Source of the DNA: Microvirga sp. KLBC 81
GTDB lineage: Bacteria; Pseudomonadota; Alphaproteobacteria; Rhizobiales; Beijerinckiaceae
NCBI RefSeq assembly: GCF_003075415.1
Contig: NZ_QDAH01000016.1
Span: 23,235 to 87,234 of the forward strand
Direction of reading: 5' to 3'
DNA length: 64,000 nt
Shown: one piece after another, positions 26,181-35,127 of the stretch
How the letters are laid out: the number at the start of each line of letters is the position of its first letter
Numbering within the stretch: the stretch's first letter is position 1
Notes under the pieces: generated by a model
Databases searched by the model: none
Seen by the model: the letters and a program-made list of their open reading frames with translations, nothing else
Told to the model about the DNA's origin: nothing
Translations under genes and position numbers: made by a program

Positions 26181-26507
26181 ACAAGGGGCCCGAGTCGCAC
26201 CTGCCAGCGATGGCTTGTTCATGCTGACCGGGAGTGTGCTCAGTCTGATTGTTGTCTCCCTCCATCACCTTCATTATGGCTTCTCCCATCAAATTCCAGA
26301 GAACGTCGTCATCCATGTCTTCGCGAGCTCAGTCTTGGCGCATTTGGAGGCGCAGTCTTGGGCTGTCTCATCTCTGTCATCGGCAGGCGACGTCGATAAG
26401 GCCGATCATTTCGGTTCCGTTGCAAAGCCCCCTGGCAAGGCAAATCGACGCTATAGAAGACCTAGACCCTCCCCCTTGAAGCGAAGCTCAAAGGCTTCGG
26501 ACGATCA
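26181..26507. other. No gene seen
   Basis: Open frames exist but none shows a recognisable protein or ribosome-binding site. It probably carries the diguanylate cyclase promoter. Confidence 0.35.
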
Positions 26508-27650
26508 ATGCAGCTCGACTTCCCCACTCTTGGTGCTGTGTTCGTTCTGAACACAGCCATTCTCACGGCACTGCTTTTCTTCGCCTGGGCGCTCAATCGA
26601 CAGGTCAAAGCCCTTGCTTGGTGGGCACTTGCGTTCTTTCTCGTCCTCATGGGGATGGGCATCATGGTGGTTGCGCAGGGGACACCGTCCCTCGCCACCC
26701 TGCTTAGTGCCAACACTCTCTTGATAGCCGCCTATAGTGTCCTCTACGGAGGCTGTCAGGCGTTCAATGCTCGATCGATCAGTCTCCCGTCGCTCTTGGT
26801 GGGCGTGGTCCTGTGGTGGGTGGCATTCCCCTTCATCGCTGACAGTTCAACGACAAGATTGGTCCTGACCTCCGCAATCGGCGCTGGTTACGCGCTGATG
26901 TCGGCCTGGGAGCTCTGGTGGCATGCCCGTCATCGACTGGCATCGCAAGTCGCTGCCATCATTCTCCTGATGGGACTGGTTGGCTTTAACACACTGCGAG
27001 GACTGCTTGGATTTTCGCTCGCGCAGTCTTTTTGGATCGCTGGCCCTGTGCCACCATGGTCCGGTGCGATGGCCATCGGAACTGCGACCTTCATGCCGAC
27101 GATCGCATTCGTCTTTCTGTCCATGGCGAAAGAGCAACTGGAGGATCACTACAAGCGGGCAGCTTTGATCGATCCGCTGACAAAGATCCCGAACCGCAGG
27201 GCCTTTCTCGAAGATGCCTCAGCGCTGATGTCACAGCAGCGCCATGCGCCCACCAGTTGTCTGCTCTTCGATTTGGACAACTTCAAGCAGATCAACGATA
27301 CCTATGGTCATGAGGTGGGTGACTATGTGTTGGAAATCTTCGGCTCGATCTTGTCCGACCACCTTCCCGGTGGCATCTACGGCCGCTTGGGGGGAGAGGA
27401 GTTCAGCGCAATCGTGCCTCTCGACGAAGAAGCCGCTGGGAGACTGGCCGAGCACATCCGGCATTCGTTTGCATCTGTTGCGAAGATTGTTCGCGGCCAG
27501 CGGGTGGATGTGACTGTCAGCGTCGGTTGTGCGACCAGTGCAACGTCAACCGTGAAAGACCTGCTCCGCAATGCAGACACCGCTCTGTACCGAGCCAAGG
27601 CTCAAGGTCGGAATGTGGTTGTCTCTCTGTGCCAAGAATACTCGACTTAG
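26508..27650 (+). CDS. Membrane-bound diguanylate cyclase (GGDEF)
   Basis: A 380-aa protein. The first 205 residues hold about six hydrophobic segments (AVFVLNTAILTALLFFAWAL and on) forming a membrane sensor domain of unknown ligand. Residues about 215-375 form the GGDEF domain: DPLTKIPNRRAFLEDASALM, FDLDNFKQINDTYGHEVGD and the active-site loop GRLGGEEF. GGEEF is a catalytically competent variant. No RxxD inhibitory site is visible five residues upstream, so product inhibition may be absent. It would make cyclic di-GMP in response to a membrane signal. Confidence 0.9.
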   Translation: MQLDFPTLGAVFVLNTAILTALLFFAWALNRQVKALAWWALAFFLVLMGMGIMVVAQGTPSLATLLSANTLLIAAYSVLYGGCQAFNARSISLPSLLVGVVLWWVAFPFIADSSTTRLVLTSAIGAGYALMSAWELWWHARHRLASQVAAIILLMGLVGFNTLRGLLGFSLAQSFWIAGPVPPWSGAMAIGTATFMPTIAFVFLSMAKEQLEDHYKRAALIDPLTKIPNRRAFLEDASALMSQQRHAPTSCLLFDLDNFKQINDTYGHEVGDYVLEIFGSILSDHLPGGIYGRLGGEEFSAIVPLDEEAAGRLAEHIRHSFASVAKIVRGQRVDVTVSVGCATSATSTVKDLLRNADTALYRAKAQGRNVVVSLCQEYST

Positions 27651-27804
27651 AGTCCTTTTTAAGTTATTGATAAATTGTGCTTTTCCGCCCGACCAGGGAC
27701 TTGATCGACAGCTAAATATCAATGGCTTACAGGCGTTTTCCCGACCGGCTTCCGCCCTTGCGGAAGGATTCTTGAAGCATTCGATTCCGTCTCTCAATGC
27801 TGCA

Positions 27805-28719
27805 TCACCTGAACAGCGCCTCCAGCCGCGCCCGCTGCTCCGCGTGCTTGTCCGGGTTGTCGGTCTTGAGACGCTCGAGGTTGAGGCATTTCCAACGGAC
27901 GGCGGGCAGATCCTTCGCCTGCGGCAGACCGATCTGCTCGAAGTCGGGCTGCGCGTCATGGAGCGAGAGCAGGAAGGCCGCGATGCTGCCGCCCAATCTG
28001 GATCGGATGTCACCGACCAAGCGCTCCCTCGCTGCCTCGAGTTCCTCCAGGCTCACGGGTTCCCGCGTCATGCCGACGAACTCCTGGGTGTAGAGATCGG
28101 CCTGCGAGGGTCTGTCCGTCCCCAGAAGCTCGTGCATCGGTCGCCCTGAGCACGCCACGTACACAAGGAAGACCCGGAACAGGTCATCCGTCAGCCCCTC
28201 GTGATCATACAGCAGCTTCACGTCGTACAGGTCCCGCGGGTGCGTCCGGTCCAGGGCGGCATGCAGCTTGCCCCCGAACAGGTCCTCGAACGAGACGACC
28301 TGCATTTCCGCGAAGCCGAATTCGTCCTCGACGGCCTCGGCGACCTGCATCAACCGCGGAGGCATCACGGTTCCCCGCATGACGGGGGAGGTCTCGATCT
28401 TGATCTGCGCCCGGGCATTCCCGATCAGGATGCGGGTCTCGTTGTTGCCGCCTCCAGCGATGCGCTGGATGCGCATGTCGCGATTGCCTTGCGACAGCCC
28501 GGCGACGATCCGGCCGAGCGCGTCGTCGATGCCGCGCAAGGACGTCGCCCGGTCCTCGATCGGCAGGTAGGTCAGGTCGATGTCGACTGACAGCCGCGGC
28601 ATGTCCCGGTAGAAGAGGTTGATGGCCGTGCCGCCCTTCAACGCAAAGACCGGCTCCCGGGCGATGGTTGGCAGGGACTGGACGAGCAGCCGAACTTGCT
28701 CCGCATAGAGGTTACGCAT
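27805..28719 (-). CDS. AbiEii-type nucleotidyltransferase toxin
   Basis: Toxin of a type IV toxin-antitoxin pair. The nucleotidyltransferase core has LKGGTAINLFYRD, then PRLSVDIDLTYLPI with the metal-binding DxD, and FEDLFGGKLHAALDRTHPRD downstream. At 304 aa it has family length. Its start overlaps the end of the antitoxin gene by 8 bp. Family members (AbiEii, MenT) modify tRNA 3' ends or other targets with nucleotides; the target here is inference. GC-rich codon use like the downstream ars genes places it in the accessory block. Confidence 0.9.
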   Translation of the reverse strand: MRNLYAEQVRLLVQSLPTIAREPVFALKGGTAINLFYRDMPRLSVDIDLTYLPIEDRATSLRGIDDALGRIVAGLSQGNRDMRIQRIAGGGNNETRILIGNARAQIKIETSPVMRGTVMPPRLMQVAEAVEDEFGFAEMQVVSFEDLFGGKLHAALDRTHPRDLYDVKLLYDHEGLTDDLFRVFLVYVACSGRPMHELLGTDRPSQADLYTQEFVGMTREPVSLEELEAARERLVGDIRSRLGGSIAAFLLSLHDAQPDFEQIGLPQAKDLPAVRWKCLNLERLKTDNPDKHAEQRARLEALFR

Positions 28720-29575
28720 ACGCTCCGTCTCCGTCCTTCACCGCCGGGACCATGTCCGCCGGGACATAGACCTGATAGGCGGGGTGCAGCTTGCCCCCCT
28801 TGACCAAGGCGCGGGGGCCTGATCCCAGATCGATGGCCGCCTTGTCAATGTGCTTGAGCCAAGCATGGCCGTGCTTGTCGGCGAACACGAAGAACAGGCG
28901 CTTGACCTTTACGCTCCGGCAGGCTTGCAGGAGGGACATCAGCCGCCGGGGCCGGAGATTCGTGAGTCCCTGGAAGATCATGTCGACGTTGTGGAAGCTC
29001 TCATGATCCGGCAGTTCGTCGAGAACCTCGAGGATCGCGCGCTCGGGAGACGAGAGGCGCATCGGCCACCTCCACGGACTTAGCATCGGTCCGCCTCCGC
29101 TATCGGTTCCCTGCCCGGGTGACTGCTCGGTACTCTCGACCCCCAGTGGATCGGTTCCGAAGAGGGATCGGCTCCTGATCACGAGCCGTTCGTCGACCGG
29201 CAGCCGCCGGAGCCAGGACGGCACGTCGCCGTAAAGGTAGACGCGGCCCGGCCCGCCGAGTGACAGGTAATGGGCATGTCCGCGGGCCTCGAGCGCGCTC
29301 AGTCCACCGAGATGGACGTCCTTTTCCAGGATCCATTGGAGTGAGAGAAGGACGGCTTGCCAATCCGTCTCGGACGTCGTGCCGGCCTGCGGGGGCAGGG
29401 GCCGGCGGTACACGCCATGCGCTACCCTTTCGAGCCACCCGCGCTCCACGTACTCGTGGATCGACCGCGGATCGACACCTTGCCGCTTGAGCCACGCGGC
29501 ATCAGTCATGAAGCCGGGTGGAAGGCGATCCAGAAGGGCTTTTAACCCAAGCGATTTTTGATGAGCCATACTCAT
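28712..29575 (-). CDS. AbiEi-type antitoxin (HTH)
   Basis: Antitoxin and autorepressor of the pair. The N-terminal winged-helix AbiEi_4 region covers residues 5-60 (LKALLDRLPPGFMTDAAWLK, ARGVYRR-like turn AHGVYRRPLPP). The AbiEi_3 C-terminal region includes ERAILEVLDELPDHESF and LRPRRLMSLLQACRSVKVKR. ATG 29575 or 29569 is the start; both lie inside an inverted repeat that probably is the operator. It precedes and overlaps the toxin gene. Confidence 0.88.
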   Translation of the reverse strand: MSMAHQKSLGLKALLDRLPPGFMTDAAWLKRQGVDPRSIHEYVERGWLERVAHGVYRRPLPPQAGTTSETDWQAVLLSLQWILEKDVHLGGLSALEARGHAHYLSLGGPGRVYLYGDVPSWLRRLPVDERLVIRSRSLFGTDPLGVESTEQSPGQGTDSGGGPMLSPWRWPMRLSSPERAILEVLDELPDHESFHNVDMIFQGLTNLRPRRLMSLLQACRSVKVKRLFFVFADKHGHAWLKHIDKAAIDLGSGPRALVKGGKLHPAYQVYVPADMVPAVKDGDGAYA

Positions 29576-29578
29576 CAA
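29558..29578. promoter_or_regulatory. AbiE operator: inverted repeat over the antitoxin start codon
   Basis: TTGATGAG-CCATA-CTCATCAA, a perfect 8-bp dyad with 5-bp spacer, spans the abiEi start codon. AbiEi proteins repress their own operons by binding inverted repeats upstream, so this is a likely site. Confidence 0.55.
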
Positions 29579-29768
29579 ATTCGCACTTTTCTAAAAAACT
29601 GGCAATGGCTCTTTTTAAATTTACCCGAATTCGATGAGGAAGCCTCAAGGAAAAAAGGGATTCCTAAAAACGCTCATACGGGGGGGCGGCTTACCCCAGC
29701 AGGCAATCCATGAATACCTCCACTCGAGACCATTGACGGTGACACAACACTTCCATAAGTCTCGACAT

Positions 29769-30125
29769 ATGGAATCAGAGGACGTCATCCTGGCCCTTGC
29801 GGCGCTTGCCCAGTCGACCCGTCTCGACGTGTTCCGGCTGCTGGTCAGGCACGAGCCCGACGGCCTTCCCGCCGGCGACATCGCCCGCGAACTGGCGGTC
29901 CCGCACAATACCCTGTCGTCCCATCTCGGCATCCTCTCCCGCGCAGGCCTTGTCCGTTCCGAGCGCAGGAGCCGCTTGATCATCTACCGGGCCGACCTCG
30001 ATCGGCTCCGCGAGGTGGTGACCTTCCTGCTCAAGGACTGCTGCGGCGGGCACCCGGGCCTGTGCGCCCCGCTGATTGATGCCCTGTCACCCTGCTGCCC
30101 TCCCAAGGAGGTTGCCGCGGGGTGA
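29769..30125 (+). CDS. arsR: ArsR-family arsenic-responsive repressor (copy 1)
   Basis: A 118-aa winged-helix repressor: LALAALAQSTRLDVFRLLVR, AVPHNTLSSHLGILSRAGLV (recognition helix) and RRSRLIIYRADLDRL. The arsenite-binding cysteines are not in the classical ELCVCDL helix but at the C-terminus (KDCCGGHPGLC and PCCPP), as in the CC-type ArsR proteins of some acidophiles and rhizobia. It heads arsR-arsC-acr3, with 56 bp to arsC. A longer frame upstream to 29634 is unlikely. Confidence 0.88.
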   Translation: MESEDVILALAALAQSTRLDVFRLLVRHEPDGLPAGDIARELAVPHNTLSSHLGILSRAGLVRSERRSRLIIYRADLDRLREVVTFLLKDCCGGHPGLCAPLIDALSPCCPPKEVAAG

Positions 30126-30181
30126 CGTCTCCCCTTGCCCCTGCTCCCCGGCGGTTTTCGCCCGACCTGAGGTCACTCCCG

Positions 30182-30607
30182 ATGGACGTCATCATCTACC
30201 ACAACCCGGACTGCGGCACGTCCCGCAACACGCTCGGCTTGATCCGCAACGCCGGCATCGAGCCGCATGTCATCGAGTACCTGAAGACCCCGCCGACCCG
30301 GCTCCTTCTGCGCCAGCTCATCGAGCGGATGGGCGTCGCGGTCCGCGAGGTCATCCGCGAAAAGGGAACCCCTTACAAGGACCTCGGCCTCGACGATCCG
30401 TCCCTGACCGACGACCAGCTCCTGGACGCGATGATGGCGCACCCGATCCTGATCAACCGTCCCATCGTCGTCACCCCCAAGGGCGTGCGCCTGTGCCGTC
30501 CGTCCGAGGCCGTCCTCGACCTCCTGCCGCCGCAGCAGGGCGAGTTCGTCAAGGAGGATGGCGAGCGGGTCGTCGACGAGCACGGACGCCGCGTGGCGAC
30601 CGCCTGA
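30182..30607 (+). CDS. arsC: Arsenate reductase (glutaredoxin type)
   Basis: A 141-aa cytoplasmic enzyme reducing arsenate to arsenite with glutaredoxin and glutathione. The catalytic cysteine is Cys11 in YHNPDCGTSRNTLGLI. The arginine-bearing RPIVVTPKGVRLCRPSE region is also present. It is between arsR and acr3, 11 bp before the latter, so the arsenite it makes is exported by the next gene. Confidence 0.93.
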   Translation: MDVIIYHNPDCGTSRNTLGLIRNAGIEPHVIEYLKTPPTRLLLRQLIERMGVAVREVIREKGTPYKDLGLDDPSLTDDQLLDAMMAHPILINRPIVVTPKGVRLCRPSEAVLDLLPPQQGEFVKEDGERVVDEHGRRVATA

Positions 30608-30618
30608 AGGATTCCCGC

Positions 30619-31686
30619 ATGTCCGTGTTCGAACGCTACCTGACCCTCTGGGTCGCCCTGTGCATCGTGGCCGGCATTGCCCTCGGCCACGTCTTCCCAG
30701 GGTTCTTCCACGCCGTCGGCGCGCTGGAGATCGCCAAAGTCAACCTGCCCGTCGCGGCGCTGATCTGGCTCATGATCATCCCGATGCTGATCAAGATCGA
30801 CTTCGCCTCGCTCGGGCGGGTGCGTGAGCACTGGCGTGGCATCGGCGTGACCCTGTTCATCAACTGGGCGGTGAAGCCGTTCTCGATGGCGGCGCTCGGC
30901 TGGCTCTTCGTCGGGTACGTGTTCAGGCCCTACCTGCCCGCCGACCAGATCAACTCGTACATCGCCGGCCTGATCATCCTCGCGGCCGCGCCGTGCACGG
31001 CGATGGTGTTCGTGTGGAGCCACCTGACCAAGGGCGAGCCGCATTTCACCCTGAGCCAAGTGGCGCTCAATGACGTCATCATGGTGGTGGCCTTCGCGCC
31101 CATCGTCGGCCTCCTGCTCGGTCTGTCAGCGATCACCGTGCCGTGGGACACGCTCCTGTTGTCGGTCGTGCTCTACATCGTCATCCCGGTGATCCTGGCC
31201 CAGTTCCTGCGCGGGCGCCTGCTCGCGCAGGGTGGCGAGGCGGCCCTCACGGGACTGCTGCGAATCCTCCAGCCGCTGTCGCTGGTATCCCTGCTCGCCA
31301 CCCTCGTGCTGCTGTTCGGCTTCCAGGGTGAGCAGATCCTCGCCCAGCCCTTGGTCATCGCCATGCTGGCGGTGCCGATCTTGATCCAGGTCTACCTCAA
31401 CTCCGGTCTGGCCTACCTCCTCAACCGGATCGCGGGCGAGAAGCATTGCGTTGCCGGCCCGTCCGCCCTGATCGGTGCCAGCAACTTCTTCGAGCTCGCG
31501 GTGGCCGCCGCCATCAGCCTGTTCGGATTCAACTCCGGAGCGGCGCTGGCGACTGTGGTCGGCGTGCTGATCGAGGTGCCCGTGATGCTCACGGTCGTCT
31601 GGATCGTGAACCGCAGCCAGGACTGGTACGAGCGCGGAATAGGGCGTACGACGTCCTCTCAACGGGAGATCTCCGTCGGCGAGTGA
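30619..31686 (+). CDS. Arsenite efflux permease Acr3
   Basis: Arsenite/H+ antiporter of the ACR3 (BART) family, 355 aa with about ten membrane segments. The functional cysteine is in AAPCTAMVFVWSHLTKGEP. Family segments include VNLPVAALIWLMIIPMLIK and GPSALIGASNFFELAVAAAI. It closes the arsR-arsC-acr3 unit and converges with the broken ATPase gene on the other strand, 28 bp between stops. Confidence 0.93.
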   Translation: MSVFERYLTLWVALCIVAGIALGHVFPGFFHAVGALEIAKVNLPVAALIWLMIIPMLIKIDFASLGRVREHWRGIGVTLFINWAVKPFSMAALGWLFVGYVFRPYLPADQINSYIAGLIILAAAPCTAMVFVWSHLTKGEPHFTLSQVALNDVIMVVAFAPIVGLLLGLSAITVPWDTLLLSVVLYIVIPVILAQFLRGRLLAQGGEAALTGLLRILQPLSLVSLLATLVLLFGFQGEQILAQPLVIAMLAVPILIQVYLNSGLAYLLNRIAGEKHCVAGPSALIGASNFFELAVAAAISLFGFNSGAALATVVGVLIEVPVMLTVVWIVNRSQDWYERGIGRTTSSQREISVGE

Positions 31687-31714
31687 CGTGCCGGGGCCAT
31701 ACGCTTCGCAGAAC

Positions 31715-34108
31715 CTATTCTGCTGCCTCCACGGACGGCACCGCTGGGGGCACCCGATAGGCTTTCATCTCACAGCCGCAGCGGAAATCCTGATCCGTCA
31801 CTTTCCTGATGAACCCGGTGCAGTCATCACAGTAGATGGCGGAGTAGAGATCCGCCAAATGCTTCGCGTGCACGCGCACCTCTTCTGGATCAACTGGAGC
31901 GTCTGCCTCGTTGTAGTGTGCACCGACCTCGTTCCTGACCCAGCCAGAGCGGTCGATGTCGTCGGCGAGCGTCGGATACATCTGCTTAAAGTAGGGATTC
32001 TTCCGAAGTTTCTTGGCGAGAGGCGGCCACATGCTTCCAATCGTGTGCCTCTTGTCAAAACGTGCTGGTATCGAGACGTCCAAGGCTTCGGTAGCCTTCT
32101 GGAGAACGTACTCGAAGAAGCGCCCGCCCGCCGCCGATAGTTCCTCCGTGGACTTCGAGAGCCGGATCTCCTCGTTCACGATGCGGTCTATATCCGTTGA
32201 CGCGTCGCCCCTGATAGGACCTCGCGCGATGTCCCAGCCTGTCAGCGCGAGATACCTGAAGCCATTCGAGCCGAAGGCGTCGCGCAGGCGCTGGTAGAAG
32301 ATGATGTCATGGGTTGAGATCAGGATCTGATGGTCGCTGAATTCGTCCTTGAGCAGCTTGGCAAATCGCGCCCTGTGTTTTGCGTCGACCGAGTGAACCA
32401 CATCATCCAGAACGAGGACCTTGAATGAGGGATTCTTATCGGCCTCCCTGCGCCGAAGGGCGAGGAATTAGCAGAGACCGAGCGTATCCAGGTGGGATTC
32501 GCTGTAGTACAGCATCGGCGGTGCCGACCTTCCATAGAATTCGGTCTCGATGTTAACGGAGCCATCCTCATTCGCCTTCACGAACAGCTTGGATTTCGCG
32601 ATCTGCTCGTCTGGATGGATCACCTCGTAAAACCTGTTCGCAATGCCGGCTACTTCGTCCAGCAGAGCCTGAACGGTTTCCTTCCGGGCGGATGTGGCAT
32701 GGCCGTGCAGGCGTGCGAGGATTGCGCTCATGCTACGTGCGGCTTCCATCTCATCCTTAGCCTTGAGGCAGCGAACCCAGTCGGTCTTGAGGCCGTCGAT
32801 CATCAGTTTTGCGTCTGAAAGATCCTTCCTGTGCTCGCCGCCACCCGCACGGACAATGGCGTCGTCGATGGCAGTGATAACTTCCCCATGCGAGGCCACC
32901 GCTGCGGACAGGCGCACGACGAAATCCGCCGCGGTATCGCGAGTCATCGCTCCCTTCGTGTTCTCGCAGATGGCGTCGAGGAGTGCCTCGGTCTGCCCAT
33001 AAATTGGCGGAAGCGGACTGGAGAGCGTGGCCTCCCAATCCTTCATGAAGGACCGCATCTCCCGGGACAGTTCTTTCGTGGGCTCGCTCAAGGCCTCCAG
33101 CCGTGCGGCAACCGCTGCCTTTGCCGCTGTGACGCGCTCATCAGCAGCGATCCGCTCATTGAGGCGCGCCATCAAGACATCCCGTTCGATCGCCTGCTCG
33201 CACAGAGGGCAGTCATCGGGCTGGGTCGTCACGATGATGTCACGCCCTTTCGTGAGGAGTTCGGTTATGAGCACCGCGCCGCGACCGCCAACCTCGCGCT
33301 CCAACTCTGACAGCGCGTTCTGGACCCCTTCCATCAGCGGCTTCAGGTTCGACGCCAAGCCCAGCGTCTGGGCTTTGCCTTTTAACGCATGCAGTTTGAC
33401 GAGGCGCTCGTCGACCGCGTTCGTTCCCAATTGGGCAGCTACGGCCTCCGCCGTAACGCTGAGCGTCTGAAAGCTGTCGGCGAGTGCCAGCCCGGCACGC
33501 GCGAGCACTTCGTTCAAGGCCGCGAGCAGGGTTGCCTCGGTCACGGCGACTTCAGGTGCGAAGCCAAAGGTGCCCCTGACCCTTTGCTCCTCCCGACGAT
33601 GAGCTGCCTCCTTGGCTGTCGCATCATCGGCAGCCGCCTTGGCCTTCGCCGCGAGCGCACTCTCAACCTTGAGATACTCCTGTAAATTGAGGAACGGCTC
33701 AAGCCGCTCGTAGCGGGGCTTCGGCTGCGCCTCGATGAAGGCCAAGAGCATGTGGCGGCGGAGGACGAAGCCAGCAGTCTGTGCCTGCATGCACCACCCG
33801 GATGCGGCCACAGGTGGGGTCGAAGCCGCCACTACCTGGTGGTCCTGCCCGTCAGCCCGCAATATGATGGAAGCGGCCATGCCGCTGCCGGCAACATGAG
33901 GGCCGCCGGTTTGCCAGTTCACGCCTGCTCGGTTCGCACTATAGAGTGTTGGCTTTCCTGTCAGGACGAATTCCAGGGCGTCGATCAGAGAACTCTTGCC
34001 GACACCGTTCGGACCGTAGACGACCAGGCCTTTTTCGCCGAATTCAACCTCCGGCCAATCAGCCGGAATTCCCCGCAGGCTGTTCGCCCGCAGTGCCGTT
34101 ATCTTCAT
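31715..34108 (-). pseudogene. Zinc-hook SMC/Rad50-like ATPase interrupted by an in-frame TAA
   Basis: From ATG 34108 the frame has Walker A YGPNGVGKSSLIDALEF (residues 32-39), coiled-coil stretches and a Rad50-type hook CPLCEQAI (about residue 300). The ABC-signature region (YYSESHLDTLGLC) then meets TAA at 32468-32470 after 546 residues. The same frame resumes directly with FLALRRREADKNPSFK, Walker B VLVLDDVVHSVD and the switch QILISTHD, and ends in a domain with CDDC...CGC. Without the stop it would be about 797 aa. Only one codon is wrong, so it is a recent nonsense mutation, a base-call error or a readthrough product. It lies between two ars blocks and has a small partner gene upstream. 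A defence role is inference. Confidence 0.8.
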
Positions 34109-34274
34109 TGCTGCCCCCACCCCTCAACGCGGTCATCAAGCCTTCGAACGCGAGAGGCTCACTGCATCCGAGATCCCGGAGCATGCCTTCCCGAACGGCC
34201 GCGTCCAGAACGGTGTCCTGCTCGATCCGCTTCTTCAGGGCGGCTAGTGCAAGTTCCGACGGTTGATCGGTCAT
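34059..34274 (-). CDS. Small partner protein upstream of the ATPase (71 aa)
   Basis: MTDQPSELALAALKKRIEQD opens a helical protein with a glycine-rich end. ATG 34274 has GGAGC upstream, and the gene overlaps the ATPase start by 50 bp, so it is almost certainly cotranscribed with it. I do not recognise the family. It may be a regulatory or antitoxin-like partner of the ATPase (inference from overlap only). Confidence 0.55.
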   Translation of the reverse strand: MTDQPSELALAALKKRIEQDTVLDAAVREGMLRDLGCSEPLAFEGLMTALRGGGSNEDNGTAGEQPAGNSG

Positions 34275-34487
34275 GGGTGAAGCTCCGCATCTCGGCTGCA
34301 TAACGGAGCTTTCCACAGCCGCGGAGTCAACCAAGCGACACCGTCACTCCCCAGGTTCTTCGCGCTCGCGGGACGCATGCACGCGGCCTGTCGAGGCGCA
34401 ACATCCACCCGCGATGTCTGGCGCCTTATTTCGTTAATCCTAGAAATATCGCTTGACGGGCGATCCAGTCTCCAGCATCTTATTTCC

Positions 34488-34805
34488 ATGAAAGTCGAAC
34501 AAGCAGCCAAGCAGCTCGAAGCGCTCGGGAACGTCACCCGGCTCCAGGTCTACCGCATGCTGGTGCGGGCCGGCGAGGCGGGCCTGCCCGTCGGGCAGAT
34601 CCAAGAGCGTCTCGGCATTCCGGCCTCGACGCTCTCGCATCATCTCCAGCGGCTCCTGTTGACCGGGCTGGTGACGCAGGAGCGGCAGGCCACGACCCTG
34701 ATCTGCCGCGCGAGCTACCCGGCGATGAACGGCCTCATCGGCTTCCTGGCCGACGAGTGCTGCGCCGATGCCGGATGCGGCACTCAGGCGGAGAACGCCG
34801 CCTGA
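34488..34805 (+). CDS. ArsR-family repressor (copy 2)
   Basis: A 105-aa winged-helix regulator: AAKQLEALGNVTRLQVYRML, PASTLSHHLQRLLLTGLVTQ and a cysteine cluster at the C-terminus (DECCADAGCG), again the CC-type arsenite-binding pattern rather than CVC. It heads the second ars block (DUF1127 protein, flavoprotein, MFS exporter). GAAATA/TATTTC half-sites lie before it and a TATTTCC...GGAAATA dyad lies just after it, suggesting it controls both itself and the downstream genes. Confidence 0.87.
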   Translation: MKVEQAAKQLEALGNVTRLQVYRMLVRAGEAGLPVGQIQERLGIPASTLSHHLQRLLLTGLVTQERQATTLICRASYPAMNGLIGFLADECCADAGCGTQAENAA

Positions 34806-34820
34806 TTTATTTTTGTCCAG

Positions 34821-34842
34821 TATTTCCATAGTACCGGAAATA
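34821..34842. promoter_or_regulatory. Probable ArsR operator before the DUF1127 gene
   Basis: TATTTCC-8 bp-GGAAATA, a perfect 7-bp dyad, 17 bp before the DUF1127 start. TATTTCCAT also occurs at 34481-34489 next to the arsR start, and AGAAATAT at 34442-34449. Confidence 0.5.
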
Positions 34843-34858
34843 TGAAAAGGAGAGACAG

Positions 34859-35113
34859 ATGCCTGGCTTCATTCCCTTCGTCCTCCACCTCGCCCGCGCG
34901 GCCCGGAACCGTCGGCACGTCGCCGCCCTCGGCGAGCTGGACGACCATCTCCTGCGCGACATCGGCCTCGAGCGGGCGGACGTCCTCGCCGCCCTGGCCC
35001 AGCCCCGCCACCGCGATCCCTCGCGGATGCTCAAGATCCTCTGCTGCCACGGGCGCGTCTTCGTCGAGCGCGTGCGCGACGGCTTCGCTCCCCGACCCGC
35101 CTCCTGCTGCTGA
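34859..35113 (+). CDS. DUF1127-type small protein with cysteine pairs (84 aa)
   Basis: The core RHVAALGELDDHLLRDIGLE followed by RADVLAALAQP is the DUF1127 (YjiS-like) signature. Unusually, the C-terminal half carries ILCCHGRVF and the protein ends PRPASCC, giving two cysteine pairs. AAGGAGAGACAG precedes ATG 34859. Between arsR and the arsenic flavoprotein, 14 bp from the latter, it may bind arsenite through these cysteines (inference). DUF1127 proteins elsewhere bind RNA or affect phosphate and carbon use. Confidence 0.8.
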   Translation: MPGFIPFVLHLARAARNRRHVAALGELDDHLLRDIGLERADVLAALAQPRHRDPSRMLKILCCHGRVFVERVRDGFAPRPASCC

Positions 35114-35127
35114 CCAAGGAGTCCCCC

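Noticed and set aside
27650..27665. GTCCTTTTTAAGTTAT as a further sulfur operator
   Set aside because: Only about 11 of 16 positions match and no sulfur gene is near; the poly-T core alone makes such hits likely by chance.
29608..29623. GCTCTTTTTAAATTTA before the ars block as a sulfur operator
   Set aside because: Lacks the GAAC half and does not precede a sulfur gene.
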